A DNA stretch of 40,977 nt from an archaeon. GTDB lineage: Archaea; Thermoproteota; Thermoprotei; Thermofilales; JAPDKD01. The notes below the pieces were generated by a model. The model did no database searches and was not told the DNA's origin. It saw only the letters and a program-made list of their open reading frames with translations. Made by a program: the position numbers and the translations under genes. Shown here piece after piece: positions 1-10,834 of this stretch. The stretch is from NCBI GenBank assembly GCA_029258735.1, contig JAPDKD010000041.1:1-40977 (forward strand), in the 5' to 3' direction. Each line of letters opens with the position of its first letter. Position 1 is the stretch's first letter.

Positions 1-1
1 C

Positions 2-868
2 TTCTGGGACGGAGAAACTAAAAAAGCGCCAGCCGAAGAACATGCAAAAAGTGAAATGGTAAGAGAACTGGCACCCCTAATAGACGTATATGTCGTAGAC
101 GCTTTCGCCGCCGCACATAGACTACATGTTTCGATGGTCGGCTTTGCGCCGGTCATGAAAGAAGTGGCCATTGGCCGCGTCATGGAAGCTGAGCTAACCG
201 CGCTAAAAAGAGTAAGAGAACACCCAGAACATCCCTGCGTATACATTCTTGGCGGCGCCAAAGCCGAAGATGCAGCCGATGTGGCAAAAGCCGTTCTTTC
301 CCAGGGAATAGCAGATGCCGTGCTCACAGGAGGCTTGGTGGCAAACCTATTCCTTTACGCTAAGGAGATAAACATCGGAGATGTAAATAGGGAAGTGCTG
401 GCTAAGAAGGGATTCCTCGAATTACTTCCCAAAATAAAGGAGCTTTTAGCAGAATACGGAGATAACATCCTGCTACCTCAAGACCTCGCAGTGGATATTC
501 AAGGAAAAAGAAAAGAAATACCTATAGAAGAGCTTCCAATAGAATATCTAATAAAAGATATTGGAGAAAGAACAGCTAACGACTACGGAAAAATAATTTC
601 AACATCGAAAACCGTGGTAATGAACGGCCCAATGGGAGTTTTTGAGGAGGAACCCTTCAGCATCGCCACAAGGATAGTGTTTGAGGCCATAACAAAGAAC
701 GGCATATTCTCTCTAATAGGTGGCGGCCACACGCTAGCTGCAGCCAAAAAGCTCGGCTTCATAGACAAGGTAAGCTTCGTAAGTAGCGGTGGAGGTGCTT
801 TAATGGAATACCTCAGCAAAGGCAAACTTCCAGTAATAGAAGAGCTGAAAAAGTATGGGGGCAAATGA
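2..868 (+). CDS. pgk: Phosphoglycerate kinase, C-terminal part (5' truncated by window edge)
   Basis: The reading frame is open from nt 2 (FWDGETKKAPAEEHAKSEMVRELAPLIDVYVVDAFAAAHR...). PGK motifs are present: VDAFAAAHR, ILGGAKAEDA, MNGPMGVFEEEPF, IGGGHTLAAAKKLG, VSSGGGALMEYLSKGKLP. Confidence 0.95.
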   Translation, partial: FWDGETKKAPAEEHAKSEMVRELAPLIDVYVVDAFAAAHRLHVSMVGFAPVMKEVAIGRVMEAELTALKRVREHPEHPCVYILGGAKAEDAADVAKAVLSQGIADAVLTGGLVANLFLYAKEINIGDVNREVLAKKGFLELLPKIKELLAEYGDNILLPQDLAVDIQGKRKEIPIEELPIEYLIKDIGERTANDYGKIISTSKTVVMNGPMGVFEEEPFSIATRIVFEAITKNGIFSLIGGGHTLAAAKKLGFIDKVSFVSSGGGALMEYLSKGKLPVIEELKKYGGK

Positions 869-1608
869 TGTCTTGGAAAATATATGAAAGAAAATCTCCA
901 AAATCTAAATTTACACTTTTTATAGGAATACCAGACGTAGGACTTGTTGGGCCTATTTCAGCCTCCTTCCTAATAAAATCATTAAAACTGGAAACTCTTG
1001 CACTTCTAGACTCAGAAATGATGCCTCCTCTATTATTATTCCACAACTCAGAGCCGACATTCCCGGTACGTATACATGGTAGTGATGATATCTGCGTATT
1101 AATATCGGAAGTAGCTATACCAGTAAAAGCGATGTATCCGCTCGCTAAAATGATTATAGAATGGGCGATGGAAAAAGACGCCGAAAAAATAGTAACACTT
1201 AGCGGTATACCTGTACCCAACAGGCTGGAACTTCAAACTCCCAGAGTTTATGTGACGGCTTCGAAAAAAGAATACGCAGAAGAATTAGCGAAGAACGGCG
1301 TACAACAGTTAAAAGAGGGGTTTATGAGCGGAATGCACGCCCTCATCCTTAAAGAAGCCTATATCAAAGACTTCCCAGCAATCGCGCTTCTATCAGAATC
1401 CTACTTTAACTATCCGGATCCCGGAGCTGCCGCCTCTCTAATTAACGCGATAAACACGCTATTCGGATTAAGTATTGACGTTACACCCTTAAGAGAGCAG
1501 GAGGAAGAAATAAGGGTAAAACTTAGAGAATTAATGAAAAGAACCCTCGAAACAATGCGCCAAGCAGGAAAAGAATACGAATACACTCTACCGGCCATGT
1601 ATGCTTAG
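865..1608 (+). CDS. PAC2 family protein (proteasome-assembly-chaperone-like)
   Basis: Protein contains LFIGIPDVGLVGPISASFLIKSL, LSGIPVPNRLE and LLSESYFNYPDPGAAASLINAINTLFGL, typical of archaeal PAC2 proteins. Start overlaps the pgk stop. Confidence 0.85.
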   Translation: MMSWKIYERKSPKSKFTLFIGIPDVGLVGPISASFLIKSLKLETLALLDSEMMPPLLLFHNSEPTFPVRIHGSDDICVLISEVAIPVKAMYPLAKMIIEWAMEKDAEKIVTLSGIPVPNRLELQTPRVYVTASKKEYAEELAKNGVQQLKEGFMSGMHALILKEAYIKDFPAIALLSESYFNYPDPGAAASLINAINTLFGLSIDVTPLREQEEEIRVKLRELMKRTLETMRQAGKEYEYTLPAMYA

Positions 1609-1610
1609 GG

Positions 1611-2051
1611 GTGAAGCTCATGGGAGAAGATTGGTTTATCGAGTACATTAAGAAGATAAGAAGAGAATTTGAGAACCTGCTTTCAGAAGTTGAAAGAGAA
1701 CTTTACAGCCCCCTAATAGACTACCGAACAAAAACACTACAACCCTTATACGAAATCGCTGACCTAGGCGACAAACTAATGATTCGAATAGATTTGCCCG
1801 GAGTTAAAGATCCCTCAAAAGTCTCAATTAAGGGAAGCGAGAATAAGCTTCTAGTGGAGGCTAAAATGGAGAGACCAACAAGCTTTGAAGATCTTCCTAC
1901 ATACGCTTGTAGATCGTATAACTATTATAGAGTGGAAATTACACTTCCATTTCCCGTCGACTTTAAAAAATCTAGAGCAAAACTTAGACGCGGAGTCTTA
2001 GAGATTGAACTACCCAAAAAAATCAAATATTATAAAGTAAAAGTCGAATAA
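1611..2051 (+). CDS. Small heat shock protein, Hsp20/alpha-crystallin family
   Basis: ADLGDKLMIRIDLPGVKDPSKVSIKGSENKLLVEAKM and RAKLRRGVLEIELPK match alpha-crystallin domain motifs. The listed start is GTG at 1611; ATG at 1620, preceded by SD-like GGGGTGA, is a likely true start. Confidence 0.85.
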   Translation: MKLMGEDWFIEYIKKIRREFENLLSEVERELYSPLIDYRTKTLQPLYEIADLGDKLMIRIDLPGVKDPSKVSIKGSENKLLVEAKMERPTSFEDLPTYACRSYNYYRVEITLPFPVDFKKSRAKLRRGVLEIELPKKIKYYKVKVE

Positions 2052-2053
2052 AC

Positions 2054-2812
2054 TTAGGCTATATTTCTTAATTTTTCGAGAAGTTCTCCCACTGTTTTTA
2101 TTTCGACTATTGCTAAAGGTATTCCCTCACGCTTAGCGATCTCAATACCAAGGGGATCTACCTTTTTTGTTCCATGATAAACGGTTAATGCCGGCTTTAG
2201 ACCCCCCATTCCTGCCTGCATAGCTTTTATAGCTATCATTGGGCTCCTACCGTAGTAAACTTTCGTGAATATTGCCGCTCGCTGTGTCGTCGCTCCATAA
2301 AGTTTAATATAGTCGTAGCTTGGAACTTCCAAAACAAGATTTATGCTGTCTACAACAGTATAACCAAACAATAGAGTGTCCTCGTATTCTTCTCCCACTA
2401 TCAGTTTCGCCCCTACCTTTTCACAAAACTCTTTTATTGAGATAGGCTTACTGAACTCTCTCATGTCTAGTATTGCTTCATACAATTTATGTGAGCCGAG
2501 AAAGAGCCGCAATAATGTGTTCAAAGCCGGTCTACCGCGCTCAACGTCGATTTGTACCAATGAGTCTACAAATCTTTTAATGAACTTAGACCCGGGGGAT
2601 TTTCTTCGGCCGCTTTCATAATCACTAATCACTGAAGCTGAAACGTTCATCCGCTCGGCTATATCTATCTGGGAAATATTAAAGAGTCCCCTCCACTTCC
2701 TCATAGCCTTGCCTGGATTATCTGAGAATACTATATCTCCCGCAATTTTTGCTTTAATTTCGTATAATAAATAATCCTCAGACAAAGCGTTCACCAATCG
2801 ACATTCGTCCAA
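2054..2812 (-). CDS. XRE-type helix-turn-helix transcriptional regulator (COG1709-like)
   Basis: HTH segment MRKWRGLFNISQIDIAERMNVSASVISDYESGRRKSPGSKFIKRFVDSL plus a conserved archaeal C-terminal domain. Confidence 0.8.
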   Translation of the reverse strand: MDECRLVNALSEDYLLYEIKAKIAGDIVFSDNPGKAMRKWRGLFNISQIDIAERMNVSASVISDYESGRRKSPGSKFIKRFVDSLVQIDVERGRPALNTLLRLFLGSHKLYEAILDMREFSKPISIKEFCEKVGAKLIVGEEYEDTLLFGYTVVDSINLVLEVPSYDYIKLYGATTQRAAIFTKVYYGRSPMIAIKAMQAGMGGLKPALTVYHGTKKVDPLGIEIAKREGIPLAIVEIKTVGELLEKLRNIA

Positions 2813-2832
2813 GAAAAAATTTCATGAGAACT

Positions 2833-2842
2833 ATTTAAGCCT
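2833..2842 (-). promoter_or_regulatory. Probable TATA box for the XRE regulator
   Basis: Minus strand reads GCTTAAATAG about 21-30 nt upstream of the ATG at 2812; spacing fits a leaderless archaeal promoter. Confidence 0.45.
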
Positions 2843-2895
2843 TCTTTCAGCTTCTCGTTCTTCGAAAAAAATAATTCACAATTCTGTAGTCATCT

Positions 2896-4317
<1,422 letters not shown>

Positions 4318-4328
<11 letters not shown>

Positions 4329-5514
4329 GCTTTACGCGCCTCCTATAACCTGTTTCAAGGAGAACTTTTGCTGCCCCTCTTTTTAGCCTATTTTTAGCTC
4401 TAGCATATGATTCAGCTTTAAGCTCTAAATAATAACCATTGATTGCCACGTTGTATACGCGCGTCTTTAAAAGGCGCGATGCGACATTCTTTACTTCATC
4501 AAGATCAATAATTACTTCTATATTTTTACAGTCAACTGGACATTGCGTACAAAATCTTCCTTCAATCCAACATAATCCCGCGCAGGGAATCCTATTTCCT
4601 GTGGAAAGATAAGCTGCGTATGTGTTAGCACAGCATGCAGAAAAGAAAAACTGCAGCCCTATTTCTCGTGCAGCTTTGGCGGCGCCTCGCTTCAGATCAA
4701 GGCTGGCTATAAATGTTTGCTTTCCTGGCTTAAGAGAACGTGAGATTCGGCGAGTTAGCTCCTCTTGGTTGACATAATTTCTTATTCTTGCTAATATCGA
4801 GGGCGACAATCTTAGGCTTCCAAATAGGGCTCCCACAGCCCCGTGTTCTTTTGCAAGTTTAAGGATTTCGTTTATTTCTCTGTCCGTTATTCCTGGAAGT
4901 ATCGGACGAATGAATATTATCGGGTATAACCCTGCTAAACGCAAAGCCTTCATTGATTCGAATCTTTCTTCGGGCGAAGCTACTCCTGGTTCGAGCTCTT
5001 TCCACTTCTTTAATGTAACAATCGTGATTAATGGACTGAGGGGATACTCCCTGAACTTTGATAGAGATGTAACGTGCTTCTTTGTACTAAGTTTTGTAGA
5101 GAACTGGATAGGATTTCCGAGCCATTTCTTAAACGACAGGAGCACTTGAATAGTTAGGTTGCTTCCTAATAGATGAAAGGGCTCGCCGAGGCTTCCTACA
5201 GCCAGATAGGTTCCCGTTCTTCCAGGCAAAAAGTATGGGTTGTAGAGCAGAGCTAGGGAGAATTCATCGGGCTGAAGGCTGTAAACTCTAGCTTCACTGG
5301 TGCTTATACCCATATCAGGCAGATAGCAGTACTTGCACTTACCAGTGCAACCAACAACGGTATGTATGGTTAATCCGCAGGGCCTGGGCTTTCTCTTTGC
5401 GTGATAATCTGAGGCGGCTCTTTTAGCGCTTTCTTCACCTAACCTTCTTTCAAGTTCAAGCCGTAGTAACGTTTTTCTTCGTAGCATTTCTTCAAGTGAT
5501 AATTTGAGTTTCAC
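4318..5514 (-). CDS. Radical SAM protein, spore-photoproduct-lyase-like (COG1533-like), with extra C-terminal Cys cluster
   Basis: CTGKCKYC (CX3CX2C), FSTKLSTKKHV, IIFIRPILPGITDREI, and C-terminal CCANTYAAYLSTGNRIPCAGLCWIEGRFCTQCPVDC. GTG start overlaps the upstream stop (GTGA). Confidence 0.8.
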
Positions 5515-6305
5515 GGAATCTCCTCTTCGGCCTTCCTAGACGATTTTACGATTTTCTTGATTACATGTTCCGGTAAGGCTATGTCTTCCCTGCGCGCTTC
5601 AACCGGCCCTAATACAGTTAGTCCCTTACCATCTATGATAGCTATTTCATGCATCCGCAGGTCATGGTCTGTTTGTCTCATTTTTTCAATTATTACATAT
5701 CTTTTTAGAATACCTTTTTTTAAGGAGCGGCGAAATCGTATGATTCCGTCCGCGACATGTTCGACGCCGAAACCGAATGCCTCAGACGTTGTTATAGCGT
5801 ATTGTGATGTAGCAAGCACCGTAAAGTTCCACTGATATAGTATTTTTTTAAGCATGTATGAGTAGCGCCTAGCCATTGCGGGCTTGTCAAGCCAAAAAGC
5901 AGATAAGCTGTCTATAACCAGCCTTACATGCTCATATCCCATTCTCCTTTTTATTGAAATGAGTTTCTCGACCAGCTCTTCCGGATTAAGAGATGAGAGA
6001 GTGTAGGGGTCTCCGCGCAGTTTCATTAGAGCATCTACGATGACAAGCTGCTCTTTCTCTATGTACTCGCTATATTTCATGCCGAATTGCTTGGCCTGCC
6101 TGATTATCGATTCACGGCTCTCCTCGGTTGTAACGAAGATCGCTTTTTCGCCTCTTCTTAATCCGGCATGGATAAAATGCATGCAAAATATCGTTTTTCC
6201 GCAGCCAGGTTCGCCCACTACAGCTACAAAAAAGCCTTTGGGAATTCCTCCTTTCAGCATTTCGTCGATTTTTACGACGCCGGTCGACAGTCTCTCGATT
6301 TCCAT
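5511..6305 (-). CDS. KaiC-like RecA-superfamily ATPase (single KaiC domain)
   Basis: LSTGVVKIDEMLKGGIPKGFFVAVVGEPGCGKTIFCMHFI (Walker A), VTTEES, VRLVIDSLSAFWLD (Walker B). Confidence 0.85.
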   Translation of the reverse strand: MEIERLSTGVVKIDEMLKGGIPKGFFVAVVGEPGCGKTIFCMHFIHAGLRRGEKAIFVTTEESRESIIRQAKQFGMKYSEYIEKEQLVIVDALMKLRGDPYTLSSLNPEELVEKLISIKRRMGYEHVRLVIDSLSAFWLDKPAMARRYSYMLKKILYQWNFTVLATSQYAITTSEAFGFGVEHVADGIIRFRRSLKKGILKRYVIIEKMRQTDHDLRMHEIAIIDGKGLTVLGPVEARREDIALPEHVIKKIVKSSRKAEEEIP

Positions 6306-6349
6306 CTACATATGAAGTATCAGTTCAGATAAAATATTATTTCTACTTT

Positions 6350-8188
6350 TTATCTGTATCCAGGTCTTTTGCTTACAAGTATGGGCAATGTCAGTTCTCT
6401 TCTAGGATAACCTTTAGTTTTTTCCTCGAGAACTTCGATAAGATCTTCTACTGAAAGCTTTTCGACGCGGCCTTCTTCCCTTATTCTAACGCTCAATTTT
6501 CCTTCCTTTACCTCTCTATCGCCTATTACGGCTATGTATGGTATCCAGTGGGTTTCTGCGTCGCGTATTCTTTTCGAAATGCTTTCTTTTCTATCGTCAA
6601 CGTCTGCTCTGAAGCCTCTTTTAGACAAAGCCGCAGCTATTTCTAGGCATTTTTCTATGTGTTCCTCCCCTACAGGTATTAGGCGAACTTGTATGGGTGA
6701 GAGCCAGACAGGAAGCATGGGAGGCCTCCCCTCCCTTTCCATAGCAACCGCAGTGTCTAAGACAGCATAAATGTAACGTTCAACTGAGCCGATTATTGCC
6801 GTATGAATTATTACGGGGTACTTTTTCTCGCCTTTTTCGTCAGTATAAGTTATTCCGAACCTTTTAGCGTTTCCTATGTCTATCTGGAACGTTCCGATTT
6901 CTCTCGGCCTGTCTAGCTGATCAATAATGTTGTATTCTATGTTTATAACCCAATAATATTTACCTTCGGGCACAAAGTGGAGAAGCACCGGCTTTCCTTC
7001 TCTCCTTACAAGTTCAAGTACATAGTCTTTGTTCTCTTCTAAAAAGCTTTTAGTGATGTTATATATTGAGACGTAGTCCCTGCCAAGCTTCCTTATTTCT
7101 TCGTATATTTTCTCGTGAATCTTCAATGAAACCTTTTTTGCTTCTTCAACATCGCGCGTGAAGACGTGGAAATCCGGCATATAGAATTTTCTCATTCGAA
7201 AGCACAGCAGAAGCTCGCCGGGATGCTCTAGCCTGTAGCTGTCCGCTAGCTCATATTCCCCAAAGGGGAGATTGCGATAGCTTATCACCCAATCCTTTAT
7301 CATTGCGAATTGCTGGTGGCATGCTGCATACCTGAGGACGAATTTTTTGTCTCCTACTTTGAGGGTGTATAATCTGTCACCGAAGAGTTCTGCGTGTTGC
7401 TTTATGGGCTTATGCGAGAGGTCAAATGTGTTTGTGCCTTTTACCTCGAAGACAGGTATGCCTATACTTTTTACACAGTCCCATGCATACTGGGAAACGA
7501 GGTTAAGTATTATTGTTGCTTCTGGTCCATATCGCATATGTCCTACGTCGCTCATGGGCTCCCACTCGATGCCGAACTTCTTGCAGTATTCTAGGTATTT
7601 CGGCTTTGCTTGCGCCTCAGTACTTGGTTTTTTTAGTGCTTCTTTTTCAACTAATATTCTGAAATCTTTAGGCACCTTTTCTAAATGGTATTCTTCTAAA
7701 GAATGCAGTGTACCTTCAGGAGTTAAAATGGCATACTCCTCGGTTGGTTTTTTCTCGAGGTCTTCTGCGGTTATGCGCCGCGAAAGCTCGGCTAAGGGAT
7801 GCCCGTGGCATCTCATTTCGAAGCGTTTGTACCAGCCGAATGGTGCGCGGTATACTTTAAAATCAAGCGATGCTAATTTTTCTTCAAGTTTCCTTAAAAC
7901 TTCTAGAGCCACGTCTGGAGATGCAAGCGTGGGCGAGAGGTGGGCATATGGATAAACTAAAATTTTTTCTATGCCCAGCTGCTTAGCAATTTTTTGTATT
8001 TCTTCTGCTGCTTTATTAACTGTTTTTTCAAGCGCTTCGCCGTCTATCTGCTCAACACTGGTAAAAACCACTAAAACATTCTCTAACCGAAGAGCCCTAT
8101 TTTTCTCGGTAAGTTCTTCCGCTTTATTAAGAGCTTTTTGCCTGGCTTCATACCCAAAATATTCGGCGTGTATGAGGAGAATTCTCAA
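6350..8188 (-). CDS. thrS: Threonyl-tRNA synthetase, archaeal type
   Basis: Archaeal N-terminal editing domain (MRILLIHAEYFGYEARQKA); class II core GTNTFDLSHKPIKQHAELFGDRLYTL, RYAACHQQFAMIKDWVISYRNLPFGEYELADSYRLE; C-terminal anticodon-binding domain. Confidence 0.95.
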   Translation of the reverse strand: MRILLIHAEYFGYEARQKALNKAEELTEKNRALRLENVLVVFTSVEQIDGEALEKTVNKAAEEIQKIAKQLGIEKILVYPYAHLSPTLASPDVALEVLRKLEEKLASLDFKVYRAPFGWYKRFEMRCHGHPLAELSRRITAEDLEKKPTEEYAILTPEGTLHSLEEYHLEKVPKDFRILVEKEALKKPSTEAQAKPKYLEYCKKFGIEWEPMSDVGHMRYGPEATIILNLVSQYAWDCVKSIGIPVFEVKGTNTFDLSHKPIKQHAELFGDRLYTLKVGDKKFVLRYAACHQQFAMIKDWVISYRNLPFGEYELADSYRLEHPGELLLCFRMRKFYMPDFHVFTRDVEEAKKVSLKIHEKIYEEIRKLGRDYVSIYNITKSFLEENKDYVLELVRREGKPVLLHFVPEGKYYWVINIEYNIIDQLDRPREIGTFQIDIGNAKRFGITYTDEKGEKKYPVIIHTAIIGSVERYIYAVLDTAVAMEREGRPPMLPVWLSPIQVRLIPVGEEHIEKCLEIAAALSKRGFRADVDDRKESISKRIRDAETHWIPYIAVIGDREVKEGKLSVRIREEGRVEKLSVEDLIEVLEEKTKGYPRRELTLPILVSKRPGYR

Positions 8189-8228
8189 GATAAACCCTCT
8201 CTTATTTTTACTTGAGCATCTAAAAGTT

Positions 8229-8549
8229 TTATTCTAATCTTTCAAGATCATAGCTTATTTTGCGTAGTTTCCCTCTAAGCTTCCTATACTCGGCCTCAAG
8301 CTGCGCTGCTTCTTCTTCGATTGAGGGGGCTCGCTTTGCTTTTCTTTTAATAAGTAATCTGCATGTTCCGTCAGGCAGTAATGCTCTACGTGTGCATGAG
8401 GCGTACTGACACTTATATCCTATGCATTCGTCGTTTACCCATTCACACCAAGCTATTAGTCTGCCGTCTCGCCCTCGCCTTATTCGCAGCGCCTTTTTTA
8501 GGCAGTAGAATGCTCTGAAAGGACAAATTGGGGTGCATTTTACGTCCAT
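8229..8549 (-). CDS. Small conserved-looking Cys-rich protein of unknown function
   Basis: MDVKCTPICPFRAFYCLKKAL...WCEWVNDECIGYKCQYASCTRRALLPDGTCRLL; eight Cys in the first ~65 residues, then a charged helical tail. Confidence 0.6.
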   Translation of the reverse strand: MDVKCTPICPFRAFYCLKKALRIRRGRDGRLIAWCEWVNDECIGYKCQYASCTRRALLPDGTCRLLIKRKAKRAPSIEEEAAQLEAEYRKLRGKLRKISYDLERLE

Positions 8550-8611
8550 ATTATTGACCCCGTTTTTGCGTTGATATTATAGTTTTAGGGGTAAATAATG
8601 GTATCTTCGCT

Positions 8612-9580
8612 CTATCTTTTCGAACAATAATGTTCGCTCACCTTCATAGCCAATTTACCATATCCCTCCTTTTCGAGAAATTCTACTACTTCCTCTAAAG
8701 AGGGAGAACTCCTAGCCCCCAATCTCGACACTTTTATGGCTGCTGCAGCATTTGCAAAGATTAATGCTTCTTTTAATTCAAAGTTGCTAAGCAGAGCCGC
8801 AATAAAAGCCGCGTTAAATGCATCTCCCGCTCCTGTAGAATCTTTAACCCTCACTTTAAATCCTTCAGCATGTATTTTCTCTCCATCAACTACAGCTTCC
8901 GACCCCTTCGCCCCTTTCTTCACTATAAAAAGCTGACTTAACCGAATATCTCTCTTAACGAGGCTTCTGTATTCAAATTCATTCAAAATCACAAGATCCG
9001 GTTTTTCAATAATTTTGCTTAAAAGCCGTTGAGGAGCCAAATAAGCAGCAGAGCCTGGATCATAAGATACAGGTATACCTTTTTTCTTTGCCACAGCTGC
9101 TACTTCAAGCGCCGTTTCAAGCAAGCCTCCTCCAATGTGTAGCCATAGGGAATGTTTAAGCGCCTCGTTAAACTCCTTTTTTACCTTTATGTTGGCCCCC
9201 CTATAGGCAATCATCGTACGTTCTCCAGATTTATCTATTAGAACCCAAACTCTTCCTGTACGTTCTCCGCGAACACGTTGAATATATTTCGTGATAACAT
9301 TTTCATGTTCTAGCTCCTTAATGACAATTTCAGCTTCTAAATCTTCTCCTACAGCTCCGAGCATTATACTAGGTACGCCAAGTCTTGCTAGCGCCACTGC
9401 TGTGTTAGCGGCGCTGCCGCCTCCAGACACCAAAAAGGACATAGCATTGCTTTCCAAGCCTTTTTGGGGCAACTCTTCAACAAGTATCAGTGTATCGATA
9501 TTTATGTTGCCGAAAACCGCTACACCTATTTCTGCATTTTTTCGACAAAAATCTTCAGGTTTGAAACTATTTTTGCCCAT
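8612..9580 (-). CDS. PfkB/ribokinase-family sugar or nucleoside kinase
   Basis: GNINIDTLILVEELP, VSGGGSAANTAVALARLG, and PfkB signature DSTGAGDAFNAAFIAAL. Confidence 0.9.
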   Translation of the reverse strand: MGKNSFKPEDFCRKNAEIGVAVFGNINIDTLILVEELPQKGLESNAMSFLVSGGGSAANTAVALARLGVPSIMLGAVGEDLEAEIVIKELEHENVITKYIQRVRGERTGRVWVLIDKSGERTMIAYRGANIKVKKEFNEALKHSLWLHIGGGLLETALEVAAVAKKKGIPVSYDPGSAAYLAPQRLLSKIIEKPDLVILNEFEYRSLVKRDIRLSQLFIVKKGAKGSEAVVDGEKIHAEGFKVRVKDSTGAGDAFNAAFIAALLSNFELKEALIFANAAAAIKVSRLGARSSPSLEEVVEFLEKEGYGKLAMKVSEHYCSKR

Positions 9581-10068
9581 ATCCTCCGTCGCCTCCCGAT
9601 AACGTCAGATCTCGTTATGATCTCTTCAATATCATAGTTCCTTGCGTAAATATGACTTCTTAAATCATACATAAGCGAGATAGCTGTAATGCGCGGGTTG
9701 CCGTATTTTTCTAGTTTTTCCTCGTATAGGAGGGGACCTTGAAATGCCTCGGTGAGAGATTTATCGACAACTTTTATTCTGTAGAAAAACGAGTTAAAAC
9801 CTAAATTTTGATAAAATTGAAAGACTTTTTCTAGAAGGATGCATACCAGATTTTTGCTAATATTCAAGTAAATATAGATAGGAGGGGCGACTTGGAGCGG
9901 CGCGTTTTCACTTGCATGCATGCAAGCTAGGCTTGCCATGTAAACCTCGGCATCCATAGGTAGAAGCGTATCTTTTACAACGTAGCCGACAGGTATACAC
10001 ACAATTGTTCCTCGACCTTTTCCTGAGAGTAGGGGGCGTTCGCCTAAGTATTTTATTTTATTATTCAT
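9526..10068 (-). CDS. Hypothetical protein, no recognised family
   Basis: 180-codon ORF packed between HAD and PfkB genes; start overlaps the HAD stop by 4 nt. Confidence 0.55.
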   Translation of the reverse strand: MNNKIKYLGERPLLSGKGRGTIVCIPVGYVVKDTLLPMDAEVYMASLACMHASENAPLQVAPPIYIYLNISKNLVCILLEKVFQFYQNLGFNSFFYRIKVVDKSLTEAFQGPLLYEEKLEKYGNPRITAISLMYDLRSHIYARNYDIEEIITRSDVIGRRRRIWAKIVSNLKIFVEKMQK

Positions 10069-10736
10069 GTTTCACACCTGAAAGGATGGGGATCGTTGAT
10101 AAATGCTAAAAGGTCTTTGAGCTCGTTAATGACATAGAGTGCTCCCGCTCTGCAGAGCTCAGCCTTTGGCTGATGATTAACAAGCCCTACGGGTATCACT
10201 CCAGCTTCCCGGGCGCTCATAACGTCGGTTTGATAATCTCCCACCATTATTGCATGTCTTCCAGAAATTCCAGCCTGAATTAGAACGTGTTTTATTGCTT
10301 TGACTTTGGAAAATGTAAATTGGTTCTCCCCGAAATCGAGGGCGGTGTATATGTAGTCAAAATATCTAGCTAACTTTGCCTTCTTTACCTCATCCATGAA
10401 ACGTCCTATAGACTCCTTTCTTCCGGTTATTATAGCAAGCGTTATTCCTCTGCTCCGAAGGTCTTCAAGTACCGAGAATACTTGCGGAGAAACTTCGGGA
10501 ACATAAAAAGCAAGCTCATATGCGCGGAGAAACGTTTCCCAAAAAGCTTCTCTATCTACGTGCACAGGTAATACCCGCTCTAATGTATTGTTTGAGAAAT
10601 GGTTGAGAAACTCTTGATAACTAATGGGCTTAAGCCCATAGAATAGCAAGGATGCAATGAAACTATTGTAGAAGCTTCTCGTGGTATCTACTAGCGTGTT
10701 GTCGTAGTCGAATATTGCTAGCTTTATGTGCATCAA
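10065..10736 (-). CDS. HAD-superfamily hydrolase (phosphoglycolate-phosphatase-like)
   Basis: LAIFDYDNTLVDTTRSFYNSF, LAIITGRKES, MVGDYQTDVMSAREAGVIPVGL. Confidence 0.85.
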   Translation of the reverse strand: MMHIKLAIFDYDNTLVDTTRSFYNSFIASLLFYGLKPISYQEFLNHFSNNTLERVLPVHVDREAFWETFLRAYELAFYVPEVSPQVFSVLEDLRSRGITLAIITGRKESIGRFMDEVKKAKLARYFDYIYTALDFGENQFTFSKVKAIKHVLIQAGISGRHAIMVGDYQTDVMSAREAGVIPVGLVNHQPKAELCRAGALYVINELKDLLAFINDPHPFRCET

Positions 10737-10757
10737 TCTACCTAAATTCCCCGCGCC

Positions 10758-10769
10758 TTTTTATATTTT
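10758..10769 (-). promoter_or_regulatory. Probable TATA box for the HAD/unknown/PfkB gene cluster
   Basis: AAAATATAAAAA on the minus strand, 22-33 nt upstream of the ATG at 10736. Confidence 0.5.
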
Positions 10770-10834
10770 CTATGAGAGCACGATAAGGCTTAATTAAAGT
10801 CCTTCAAGATAGTAAGTAGTGTGGTGGAGTTTTA

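Noticed and set aside
7347-7955. 202-aa + strand ORF
   Set aside because: Antisense to the catalytic and N-terminal region of the clear archaeal thrS; low-complexity Ser/Leu translation typical of an antisense shadow.
9911-9926. Perfect 16-bp palindrome CTTGCATGCATGCAAG
   Set aside because: Lies inside the coding frame of the 180-aa ORF and consists of TGCA repeats; no promoter or terminus context, so likely chance.
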